Below, piece after piece: positions 1 to 5,151 of a stretch of 5,151 bases of DNA. The DNA comes from Melioribacteraceae bacterium (GTDB lineage Bacteria > Bacteroidota > Ignavibacteria > Ignavibacteriales > Melioribacteraceae). The position numbers and the translations under genes were made by a program. How positions within the stretch are numbered: position 1 is the first letter of the stretch; each line of letters starts with the position of its first letter. Location of the stretch: contig JAQICK010000409.1 in NCBI GenBank assembly GCA_027858595.1, forward strand, positions 1 through 5,151, in the 5' to 3' direction. The notes under the pieces are model-generated. The model searched no databases. It was not told where the DNA came from and saw only the letters and a program-made list of their open reading frames with translations.

Positions 1-181
1 AGACTGCAACAATTTCATTTTTTTCTAAAAACATTAAATGATTAAAATTGAATTTCCCTCTTGTGTGGTAGTCAAAGAATTTTTGCAAATGGAATAGTGT
101 GCCGTTGTTCGATTCGTCAACAAATGCATCCCATTTTTCTTTCCAATCTTCGGTGTATTTTATAATTTCAATATTTGCCAT
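1..181 (-). CDS. Probable FemAB/GNAT-type acyltransferase, N-terminal fragment
   Basis: This is the first 60 codons of a minus-strand gene that continues beyond position 1, so the C-terminal part is missing. The ATG is at 181-179 and the frame stays open to the window edge. The visible protein begins MANIEIIKYTEDWKEKWDAF and continues with a W..FV..S.NGTLFH pattern (residues 17-31), then a Phe-rich stretch and 'HLMFLEKNEIVAV' (48-60). An early W-x(2)-F-V followed by S-x-N-G-T-x-x-H, then a beta strand ending in a hydrophobic IVAV, resembles the N-terminus of FemAB-like/GNAT N-acyltransferases, which are cytoplasmic enzymes acting on amino groups. The acetyl-CoA-binding core is outside the window, so substrate and exact family cannot be judged. 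There is no Shine-Dalgarno sequence; the 14 bases before the ATG are only A and T. It follows the second PorV-like gene on the same strand, but 94 bases with a large inverted repeat lie between them, so it may be a separate unit. Confidence 0.6.
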   Translation of the reverse strand, partial: MANIEIIKYTEDWKEKWDAFVDESNNGTLFHLQKFFDYHTRGKFNFNHLMFLEKNEIVAV

Positions 182-195
182 TTTATTTTATTTTT

Positions 196-260
196 TAAGT
201 GCCTAAAATTAAAAGTTATCAATCCTTAAAGTTATTAACTTAAAGTACTATAGGCACTTA
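196..260. repeat. Nested inverted repeat between the second barrel gene and the acyltransferase gene
   Basis: A perfect 10-base inverted repeat (taagtgccta at 196-205, taggcactta at 251-260) encloses 45 bases. Inside is a perfect 6+1+6 palindrome, aagtta-t-taactt (229-241), and two direct copies of cttaaagt (225-232 and 239-246). In the minus-strand transcript the outer right arm ends 14 bases before the acyltransferase ATG. No T-run follows the hairpin on the minus strand (the next bases are A-rich), so it is not a standard intrinsic terminator for the upstream gene. An operator, an RNA structure over the translation start, or a processing site are all possible. The arms are directly visible; the function is unknown. 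Confidence 0.5.
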
Positions 261-275
261 TAATTTTTAAATTTT

Positions 276-1187
276 CTAATTAAATGAATACATTAAAGAT
301 ATAGTGTGTGCCGAACCAAGTCTATAAGAATTAAAAGAATAAGGAGTAAAAGCATAATCAAAATTGATTCCTTCCCAATTAACACCAAAACCTGCAGAAA
401 GACTTTTAGGATCGTATCCAGTAACATAGCCCAATCTTACAGCGATTAAGTTATCATAAAACACTTCTGCTCCTGTGTGGATATGTGTATCGTCAGTATC
501 CAAATATTTTTGAACTCCGCCAATTACGTTAAGTTCAGAATTTATAGATTTGATATTCATTGAATAAGCAGCACCAATTCTGAAATCAGTAGGTAGAACA
601 GTAGCTTCAGTTTTTAGCTCAGAAAGTGAGCCAATATTTTTCAATGATGCTCCAAAATCTAATCCATCAATAATATTTTTATAACTTAAACCGAAATCGA
701 AAGCAAAGCCACCAGCTTCGTTAGAAAATAAGTTTTCGTAGATGTATTTTGTTGTAATTCCAAACGACACTTTATCATAGACTTTAAACCCAGTAGAGAT
801 TGAGCCAAACATATAGTGAGCATTAAAATGTGACTGCGGAATTTCACTTGCGATAGTTCTAACTTCTATGTCGTTAACTGCTGTGTTGTTTACTCCAATA
901 GCAAAAGGAAGTCCGAACAAACTAAAACTTGCACCTACCAATTGTGTTGACATGTCTTGGATGGATTGATTATGTGTAAGCATGATTTGTGGGTTTTTAT
1001 AATATGCGAGAAGTGCGGGATTATAATTTAATGCTGTTAAATCGTTAACACCAACAACGCCTAAATCACTCATTGCAATATTACGGGCACCAAATCCATT
1101 CTTCAAGAATGATACTCCACTACTACCAGCATTTTGTGCGAAGATCGTTGTAACACTAAGTAAAGCTATAACTAATATTTTTTTCAT
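276..1187 (-). CDS. PorV/PorQ-family outer-membrane beta-barrel protein (short paralogue)
   Basis: This 303-residue protein has a Sec signal peptide (MKKILVIALLSVTTIFA, predicted cut before Gln18). The family's N-terminal signature follows: 'GFGARNIAMSDLGVVGVNDL' (31-50), then 'ALNYNPALL' (52-60). This matches the PorV/PorQ pattern of G-A-R-x-x-x-M followed by x-N-P-A, seen in FadL-like 14-strand barrels. The rest alternates amphipathic strands such as 'VSFGITTKYIY' and 'GLDFGASLKNIG'. In type IX secretion PorV binds cargo C-terminal signals at the outer membrane; many Chlorobi/Ignavibacteria genomes carry several paralogues of unknown role, so I do not assign porV. The protein ends 'MYSFN', with Asn after the expected terminal Phe. 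The start codon is preceded by TTGAGAT, a weak ribosome site. It lies 186 bases downstream of a larger paralogue on the same strand, and a repeat element fills much of that gap, so co-transcription is uncertain. No T-tract terminator is visible after it. Confidence 0.85.
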   Translation of the reverse strand: MKKILVIALLSVTTIFAQNAGSSGVSFLKNGFGARNIAMSDLGVVGVNDLTALNYNPALLAYYKNPQIMLTHNQSIQDMSTQLVGASFSLFGLPFAIGVNNTAVNDIEVRTIASEIPQSHFNAHYMFGSISTGFKVYDKVSFGITTKYIYENLFSNEAGGFAFDFGLSYKNIIDGLDFGASLKNIGSLSELKTEATVLPTDFRIGAAYSMNIKSINSELNVIGGVQKYLDTDDTHIHTGAEVFYDNLIAVRLGYVTGYDPKSLSAGFGVNWEGINFDYAFTPYSFNSYRLGSAHTISLMYSFN

Positions 1188-1373
1188 ATCTCAATAATTT
1201 TAATTTTAAAATGTCATTCCACATTTTTTTAGTGGGAATCTTTTACAAAGAGAGATTCCCGATAGAAACATTTCCCATAAAACACGGGACAGGCGGGAAT
1301 GACAAACTTTATATATTTTACATGCTCTATAAATTTAGACAGGTAACAATTGATAATAATTTAAATTTCGAAC
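1188..1373. other. Intergenic region between the two barrel genes
   Basis: No gene is visible. Half of the region (1212-1304) is a palindromic repeat listed separately. The remainder on the upstream side (1305-1373) is AT-rich and contains several A/T hexamers that could act as a -10 box, such as TATAAA on the minus strand near 1310-1315, but no convincing -35 partner. The second barrel gene therefore either has a weak promoter here or depends on read-through from the operon. Confidence 0.5.
1212..1304. repeat. Palindromic dispersed-type repeat with TGTCATTCC/GGAATGACA ends
   Basis: A 93-base element is bounded by perfect 9-base inverted ends: tgtcattcc (1212-1220) and ggaatgaca (1296-1304). 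Inside is an 8-base hairpin, gggaatct (1234-1241) with agattccc (1253-1260). Two further pairings are possible: attcccg (1255-1261) with cgggaat (1294-1300), and tccc (1273-1276) with ggga (1286-1289). It is more GC-rich than the flanking AT-rich DNA. Read on the minus strand it starts TTGTCATTCCCGCCTG, the style of non-coding 'GTCATTCCCGC...GGGAATC' repeats I know from many bacterial genomes. No transposase is present, so if mobile it would be a MITE-like passenger. Flanking target duplications are not clear. The lack of a following T-run argues against a terminator. Confidence 0.6.
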
Positions 1374-2462
1374 TTAAAAGTTAATATCTATTCCAATAAT
1401 ATGCTGATCAAAAGATGAATATGGCTCAAGAACAAAAGCATAATTAATACCAACTAAAAGAGTATTAAAATCGTGGAAATAGGAAAACCCAAGTGACGGA
1501 CGTGAAGGAACTGAAGTATTACTAATATCATATTTATCTAATCCACCACGAAGAAACAGACCTTCGTAAATTCCATACTCAACACCAAAACGCAAATAAT
1601 TAGTTCCAGCACTACTATTTTCAAATTCAATAGCTACAAGAAGATTTGAGTTTTCAAGAAAATATGAAACACCAATTTTTCGAAGCATTGGGAATTCATC
1701 ATCCACAGTAAAACCATCTTGTCCATATATTGGAGTTGTATCCCACTCATATTTGCTTAGCAAATCTGATACAACTGCAGAGAGAGTAATATTTTCATTT
1801 ACTCTATATAGAGCACCAATGTCAATTCCCAAAGTATTAGTGCTTACCTCTTCATACAATTTTGAATAATAAAATTTAGCAGTAAACCCAAGCGTAAACT
1901 TTTCTGTAAACTGATTTGCAAGAGCTACAAAGAACTGGTTTTCAAATGGGTTTAATTCTCCAGACACATTGCCTTGATTATCTCTCTCTGCGAAATTTGA
2001 AACACCTGCGTTTATTATTCCAGCACTAATACCAGCTACTCTCTTTTTCCCAATGATGTTTCCATCAGCGTCTTTTTTACCTAATTCAAATTTACGAGTA
2101 AAACTTAGAAAGTTAAGACTTCGATCCAATGATAAAATTGAATACGAGGTTTGAAATGAATTGCCTTCTTGATAAACAGAGAGTGCCGGATTATAATAAG
2201 CAGTTTTATCTCCAGTAATAACGGAGGATATAGCATTTCCCATTCCCATTCCTCTTGCTCCAAAACCCATACGGGCAAAGGCTCCTGGCATACTTGATAT
2301 TTCGCTAAATTGTTCTGATTGTGCGAATAGACTTGAAGTGAAAAAGGTTAATACAATTATTCCTAATAAACTTAGAGACTTTAACAGATTGCCACGTCGT
2401 CCAAAAAAGAATGGACTCCTCGCAATGACAAGCTGTATCTTATTGTTTTTTATATTCATCAT
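1374..2462 (-). CDS. PorV/PorQ-family outer-membrane beta-barrel protein (operon copy, extended N-terminus)
   Basis: This 362-residue barrel protein is the last gene of the three-gene operon. The family signature is clear: 'GAFARMGFGARGMGMGNAIS' (60-79), then 'TAYYNPALS' (87-95), followed by alternating strands to a terminal 'IGIDINF', whose final Phe suits BAM-type insertion. The hydrophobic signal core is 'SLLGIIVLTFFTSSLFA' (31-47), cut before Gln48. Ahead of it lie about 29 extra residues; residues 11-26 (LVIARSPFFFGRRGNL) are encoded by a dispersed repeat. No in-frame ATG, GTG or TTG occurs between codon 3 and codon 48, so the ATGATG at 2462-2457 is the only conventional start. The ATG overlaps the propeller gene's TGA (ATGA), indicating coupled translation; no strong Shine-Dalgarno is seen. 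By analogy with PorV it could receive or anchor the propeller at the outer membrane; FadL-like transport is the alternative. Family assignment is strong, role inferred. Confidence 0.88.
   Translation of the reverse strand: MMNIKNNKIQLVIARSPFFFGRRGNLLKSLSLLGIIVLTFFTSSLFAQSEQFSEISSMPGAFARMGFGARGMGMGNAISSVITGDKTAYYNPALSVYQEGNSFQTSYSILSLDRSLNFLSFTRKFELGKKDADGNIIGKKRVAGISAGIINAGVSNFAERDNQGNVSGELNPFENQFFVALANQFTEKFTLGFTAKFYYSKLYEEVSTNTLGIDIGALYRVNENITLSAVVSDLLSKYEWDTTPIYGQDGFTVDDEFPMLRKIGVSYFLENSNLLVAIEFENSSAGTNYLRFGVEYGIYEGLFLRGGLDKYDISNTSVPSRPSLGFSYFHDFNTLLVGINYAFVLEPYSSFDQHIIGIDINF
2386..2432 (-). repeat. Dispersed 'TTGTCATTGCGAGGAG' repeat inside a coding region
   Basis: On the minus strand the sequence runs CTTGTCATTGCGAGGAGTCC, an A/T-rich centre, then GGACGACGTGGCAATCT. 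The ends can pair (gcaat at 2422-2426 with attgc at 2388-2392), as can the centre (tggac at 2412-2416 with gtcca at 2399-2403, 8-base loop). This is the recognisable form of a widespread short palindromic repeat whose copies usually lie between genes. Here it is in frame and encodes residues 11-26 of the 362-residue barrel protein. Identification is from memory of the consensus; copy number in this genome cannot be seen. Confidence 0.75.
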
Positions 2463-4024
2463 TTTAACACCATTATTTTACCAAAAAGTGGTTCACCAAG
2501 TACATCAGAATCAATTCTATAGAAATAGACTCCGTTTGTAACTGTTGAACCAAGTTCATCCCTTCCATCCCAAAACTCTAGCTGCTCACCAGTTCCTCGT
2601 TGGGTATTTTGGATAAGTGTTCTAACTAATTCCATTCCAAAATTCATTATCCGGATAGTAACTTCAGCATCGGAACTTAAAGCATATTTGATTTTGACTA
2701 ATTCTTGTGCCGGAGAAAACGGATTTGGAAATGCATAAGTTTCATCAAGTTTAACATCATTTGATGCAATAAAAACCTTCCAATCGCCTTCCCAAAAACC
2801 GTTAGTTTCACTTAGTCTAGAAAGTCCATTGTTTGACCCAACCCAAATATGATAATCAGTAGCAGTCAATTGTTTTGTAGCAGAAGCATAAAATATATTT
2901 GTTACAATAGGAATATTTGTATATGAATCTTTAATTAATGTAGGCTGTAGCCAAGTGTTTAAATCATCTTTTGAACGATATATTCCTCTATCTGTTGGAA
3001 CAAAGACATGAGATTTTCCACCACCTAAATATTTAAATCCAAAATTATGTGCATATTCGTTAGGTAAAGAAACAGACCAATTTTCGCCACCATCTGCAGA
3101 ATGACTTACTGCCCAGTATTCATCTAAGTTTTCAGATTTCCAAGTTGCTGCCCAGATTGAATTATCAGCTTCGTTATATCCTAATCCAACAACAAAATTT
3201 CCACTAATAGGATTTGTTTGATTCTTGTGAGAAAACTTAGTCCAGCTAATTCCATTATCAGTTGATTTGTTTATTCCTCCCGCGGTTCCAACATAGAGAG
3301 TTGAATCATCTACACCAAGTACTGAAAAGACACGATGATTAAGCCACGATTCATCACCAAAAGCTCCTGCAACAGGCTGTAGGGTAAAATCAAGAGTATC
3401 ATTTGGACTTATAGAATCAAGAGTATCTGGTGGAAGGACAACTCTTTCCCACGTTACTCCCATATCGGAAGATTTACGTAATCCACCTGCAAATGACGAA
3501 ATCCAAACAGTGTTTTTTGTAAAAGCAATATCATACGAAATATTATAAATCTTGGTTGTAACAGGTAAAGCTCTTAAAGTGTTTATTCCATATACAATTG
3601 AAGAATCACCTGAATCATCTGTTGGTTGGGCAATGGAAGTCCATGTGACACCAAAATCAGATGAATACTTTATGCCAGTTCCCTCAGGTAGATTTTCACC
3701 ATTCACTTCTGTTGTTTGTCCAGTAGTTGCCCAAATAATATCGTTATCATATCCTATGGCAGTTGTTCCATCATCACCAAAAGGTCCTGTATTATAAAAG
3801 TTAGTCCAATTTTCTCCATTATCTTCTGATAAGCTTAATCCACGCGAAGTACCTATAATTATAAAATCGTCATTTGCAATTATATCTTGTATGGAATTAC
3901 TTTCCGGCGTTGGAGAGGCAACAGTTTTAGAGAGTTGTTTCACTCCAAGTTCAAAATTTCTAGGCGAATACTGTCCAAATATTGCAGATGATATTAGAAG
4001 TAATATCAAAAGTCTCTTTATCAT
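2459..4024 (-). CDS. Secreted seven-bladed Asp-box beta-propeller with C-terminal FlgD-like sorting-type domain
   Basis: This 521-residue exported protein has a signal peptide, MIKRLLILLLISSAIFG, cut before Gln18. The propeller (about 45-415) has five good Asp-boxes (S-x-D-x-G-x-x-W): SEDNGENW 66-73, SSDFGVTW 121-128, SSDMGVTW 185-192, STDNGISW 254-261 and SADGGENW 309-316. Two degenerate ones, SKDDLNTW at 351-358 and SETNG near 405-409, bring the count to seven blades. Most are preceded by a 'G(T)xxGlxxS' strand. No sialidase F/Y-R-I-P motif is visible, so this is not an evident sialidase; it is closer to sortilin/VPS10-like or BNR binding propellers. The C-terminus (about 424-521) carries 'AFPNPFSP' (431-438), 'WDGRDELG' (485-492), 'NGVYFYRI' (497-504) and 'GKIMVLK' (515-521), a FlgD-like Ig fold of the type that ends type IX secretion cargo. 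Its ATG overlaps the lipoprotein gene's stop and its TGA overlaps the barrel gene's start. The ligand is unknown. Confidence 0.88.
   Translation of the reverse strand: MIKRLLILLLISSAIFGQYSPRNFELGVKQLSKTVASPTPESNSIQDIIANDDFIIIGTSRGLSLSEDNGENWTNFYNTGPFGDDGTTAIGYDNDIIWATTGQTTEVNGENLPEGTGIKYSSDFGVTWTSIAQPTDDSGDSSIVYGINTLRALPVTTKIYNISYDIAFTKNTVWISSFAGGLRKSSDMGVTWERVVLPPDTLDSISPNDTLDFTLQPVAGAFGDESWLNHRVFSVLGVDDSTLYVGTAGGINKSTDNGISWTKFSHKNQTNPISGNFVVGLGYNEADNSIWAATWKSENLDEYWAVSHSADGGENWSVSLPNEYAHNFGFKYLGGGKSHVFVPTDRGIYRSKDDLNTWLQPTLIKDSYTNIPIVTNIFYASATKQLTATDYHIWVGSNNGLSRLSETNGFWEGDWKVFIASNDVKLDETYAFPNPFSPAQELVKIKYALSSDAEVTIRIMNFGMELVRTLIQNTQRGTGEQLEFWDGRDELGSTVTNGVYFYRIDSDVLGEPLFGKIMVLK
4021..4024 (-). 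other. ATGA stop/start overlap, lipoprotein to propeller
   Basis: The minus strand reads ATGA: the propeller's ATG (4024-4022) shares bases with the lipoprotein's TGA (4023-4021). The same arrangement recurs at 2462-2459 between the propeller and barrel genes. Two such junctions in succession imply re-initiating, coupled translation and a fixed ratio of the three products. Confidence 0.85.
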
Positions 4025-4809
4025 TTTACCTCCACAATATGAGTTATAGTATTACTGAGAAATCCACTTCGATCCCTTGCTTTTAGCTCCAGTTTCCAAT
4101 TGCCAATTTCTGCCACACTACTCGGGAACTTCAATCTTGTAGTATAAATACTATCCTCAACTATTAAATCTCCATTTTCAGCTGTATTTCCATCATCAAA
4201 CATTGGAAACTCTTTTATATCTTCACTATTTATAACTTGGTCACCATTAGGTCTAAATAATTCATAAAAAACTTTTTCAACATCGGAATAACCATTTTCA
4301 TCTGTTACACGAACAGTAAATGAAAAATCTTCATCACGATTTATCTGGTCAGGAATATTTGCATCTTCAATGACTGGTGCAAAATTGCTCTGATTATTAT
4401 TATAAGTAAAGTTATGAGAAGCAATTTTTTTCTCGTCTTGAATTACGGTTTGGTAGAAATAATCAATTGTATAAGTTAAGTTTGGCATTTCTACATCCAT
4501 TATAATTGAAGCAGTATATTCATTATCTGCAGATTTGTCCATATCTAGATTATATGTTATTTCAACCGTTCCATCTTGAGAAAGAACTCTAATCCAAACT
4601 CTAATTATCGATTCAGAATTTGAAAATGAAATTGTTGTATTCAACCTAGTACCAATTCCAGAATACTCCAAATGAGTAGGAGCTTGAATATCCGTAACAC
4701 TAAACTCTACATCATTAGGGTCAATTAATCCTTCCTCAACTCCATCGCACCCAAATAGGATAAGAGAAGTAAAAAGGATAAATAATAATTTTTGCATGTA
4801 TTTTCTCAT
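4021..4809 (-). CDS. Outer-surface or periplasmic lipoprotein with two Ig-like beta-sandwich domains
   Basis: This 262-residue product is the first gene of the operon. The N-terminus MRKYMQKLLFILFTSLILFG-C has a lipobox (L-F-G-C) with the lipidated Cys at residue 21, followed by Asp-Gly. Met5 is a second possible start and keeps the lipobox intact; neither start has a clear Shine-Dalgarno. The mature part looks like two beta-sandwich domains. The first, about 35-135, includes 'DGTVEITYNLDMDKSADNEYTASI'-like strands. The second, about 143-262, begins 'FAPVIEDANIPDQI' and holds an Asp-rich loop, FDDGN...NGD...EDSIYTT (204-224), of the 'DDGt.GD..agDgiYt' type found in calcium-binding surface modules. 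It ends 'ITHIVEVK', a typical last strand. No enzymatic motif is seen. Coupling to the propeller suggests a partner, anchor or receptor at the envelope. The Bacteroidota surface-export signal (K-(D/E)2 after Cys) is not present, so which face of the membrane it occupies is open. Confidence 0.8.
   Translation of the reverse strand: MRKYMQKLLFILFTSLILFGCDGVEEGLIDPNDVEFSVTDIQAPTHLEYSGIGTRLNTTISFSNSESIIRVWIRVLSQDGTVEITYNLDMDKSADNEYTASIIMDVEMPNLTYTIDYFYQTVIQDEKKIASHNFTYNNNQSNFAPVIEDANIPDQINRDEDFSFTVRVTDENGYSDVEKVFYELFRPNGDQVINSEDIKEFPMFDDGNTAENGDLIVEDSIYTTRLKFPSSVAEIGNWKLELKARDRSGFLSNTITHIVEVK
4028..4033 (-). promoter_or_regulatory. Strong Shine-Dalgarno for the propeller gene
   Basis: GGAGGT on the minus strand lies 3 bases before the ATG at 4024, inside the final codons of the lipoprotein gene (GTG GAG GTA AAA TGA). 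It is the only strong ribosome-binding site in the window; the other starts have weak or A-rich leaders. It fixes the propeller start and suggests that this protein is the most highly translated of the set. Confidence 0.75.
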
Positions 4810-4864
4810 TTAATTGAAATTTTATTACAGAGATTATCGTGCGGATATAGATAGAAAAAAAGGA

Positions 4865-4893
4865 AGTATCCTACAACAAAAATGCTCTGTAAA
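4865..4893 (-). promoter_or_regulatory. Candidate sigma70-type promoter, proximal
   Basis: On the minus strand TTTACA (4893-4888) is followed after exactly 17 bases by GATACT (4870-4865). These match 5 of 6 and 4 of 6 consensus positions. A start about 7 bases downstream would give a leader of roughly 50 bases before the lipoprotein ATG. Chance matches are common in DNA this AT-rich, and Bacteroidota sigma factors may prefer other boxes. Confidence 0.3.
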
Positions 4894-4980
4894 AGTTATT
4901 TAATAATATAAATCCAAAATTTGTAACAATTATAGTAGCAATTTTTCTATAAAATATTTCCTTTATTTTTAGTGTAGCAA

Positions 4981-5009
4981 AAATTAAATACTTGCCTTTC
5001 TATTGTCAA
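4981..5009 (-). promoter_or_regulatory. Candidate sigma70-type promoter, distal
   Basis: A perfect TTGACA (-35) lies at 5009-5004 on the minus strand. Two overlapping -10 options follow: TTTAAT (4988-4983, 5 of 6 matches but a short 15-base spacer) or TAATTT (4986-4981, 17-base spacer, 3 of 6 matches). The -35 sits between short inverted words ACTTG and CAAGT. Use of this promoter would leave a leader of about 165 bases. Confidence 0.33.
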
Positions 5010-5151
5010 GTGATTTATTTACCCCAAGGTGAATTTACAGACTAAAATTAAAATTCATAATTACTGATTTATTGTCTCTCTTTCTTTCATAATATTCATT
5101 TCCCCATCTGAATTAAAAAACGACTAAATAATCTTTTTTCTGAACTTTAGA

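Larger units (their letters stand above)
4810..5151. other. 342-base non-coding leader upstream of the operon
   Basis: No convincing gene is present. The longest start-to-stop frame I noticed on the minus strand is nine codons (5090-5061). The minus strand is open for at most 12 codons from the window edge (stop at 5115-5113), so the tail of an upstream gene could end there but cannot be shown. The region is very AT-rich and holds candidate promoters at 4981-5009 and 4865-4893, three TTGYTAC words (4974-4980, 4935-4941, 4923-4929) and an 8-base inverted repeat (4825-4832 with 4885-4892). Confidence 0.55.

Noticed and set aside
1234..1260. Hairpin gggaatct/agattccc as an intrinsic terminator
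   Set aside because: No T-run follows the stem on either strand, and the hairpin is better explained as part of the 93-base palindromic repeat.
2338..2541. Plus-strand open frame of 67 codons
   Set aside because: It lies antisense to the operon junction and reads through the repeat on the other strand. It has no ribosome site and no recognisable domain, and the minus-strand genes explain this DNA.
3552..3797. Plus-strand open frame of 81 codons
   Set aside because: It is wholly antisense to the propeller gene, whose Asp-box motifs establish the real frame. No family resemblance was seen.
5030..5057. Inverted repeat tgaattt/aaattca as a terminator
   Set aside because: It is made almost only of A and T, the stem would be weak, and such matches are expected by chance in this composition.
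5061..5090. Nine-codon minus-strand reading frame starting MKERETINQ
   Set aside because: Too short to support as a gene; upstream purines resemble a ribosome site only by composition. A leader peptide is possible but has no support such as codon runs or an attenuator.
5113..5151. Possible C-terminal tail of an upstream minus-strand gene entering from the window edge
   Set aside because: Two frames are open for 8-12 codons, which is expected by chance, and no terminal motif can be recognised.
1..5151. CRISPR array, tRNA or rRNA genes, insertion sequence with transposase
   Set aside because: No regularly spaced direct repeats, no cloverleaf or rRNA-like segments, and no transposase frame were seen on either strand.

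Overview
This AT-rich window looks like a chromosomal piece from the Bacteroidota/Chlorobi side of the tree. Ignavibacteria or a close relative is my best guess. The reasons are two PorV/PorQ-type outer-membrane barrels in a row, a secreted beta-propeller ending in a FlgD-like 'PNPFSP...NGVYFYRI...GKIMVLK' sorting-type domain, and A-rich start regions. The phylum is inferred from protein style only; there is no marker gene here.

Every gene I can support is on the minus strand, so the biological order runs from high to low coordinates. Positions 5151-4810 are a 342-base non-coding leader with candidate promoters. A lipoprotein gene (4809-4021) follows, then a seven-bladed Asp-box propeller with a C-terminal sorting-type domain (4024-2459), then a PorV/PorQ-like barrel (2462-1374). 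These three are joined by two 4-base ATGA stop/start overlaps, so they form a translationally coupled operon. After a 186-base gap holding a dispersed-type palindromic repeat (1212-1304) comes a second, shorter PorV/PorQ-like barrel (1187-276). A 94-base gap with a nested inverted repeat (196-260) separates it from the 5' end of a probable FemAB/GNAT-type acyltransferase gene (181-1), which runs off the window.

All four complete products carry export signals: one lipoprotein signal and three Sec-type signals ending before Gln. Taken together they suggest an envelope module in which a propeller cargo is made with a lipoprotein and a PorV-like partner, by analogy with type IX secretion, where PorV receives proteins bearing C-terminal signals. 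That pairing is inference.

The most unusual feature is a second repeat, of the 'TTGTCATTGCGAGGAG...GGCAATCT' kind. It lies inside the start of the 362-residue barrel gene, in frame, and appears to have added about 16 residues ahead of the signal peptide.
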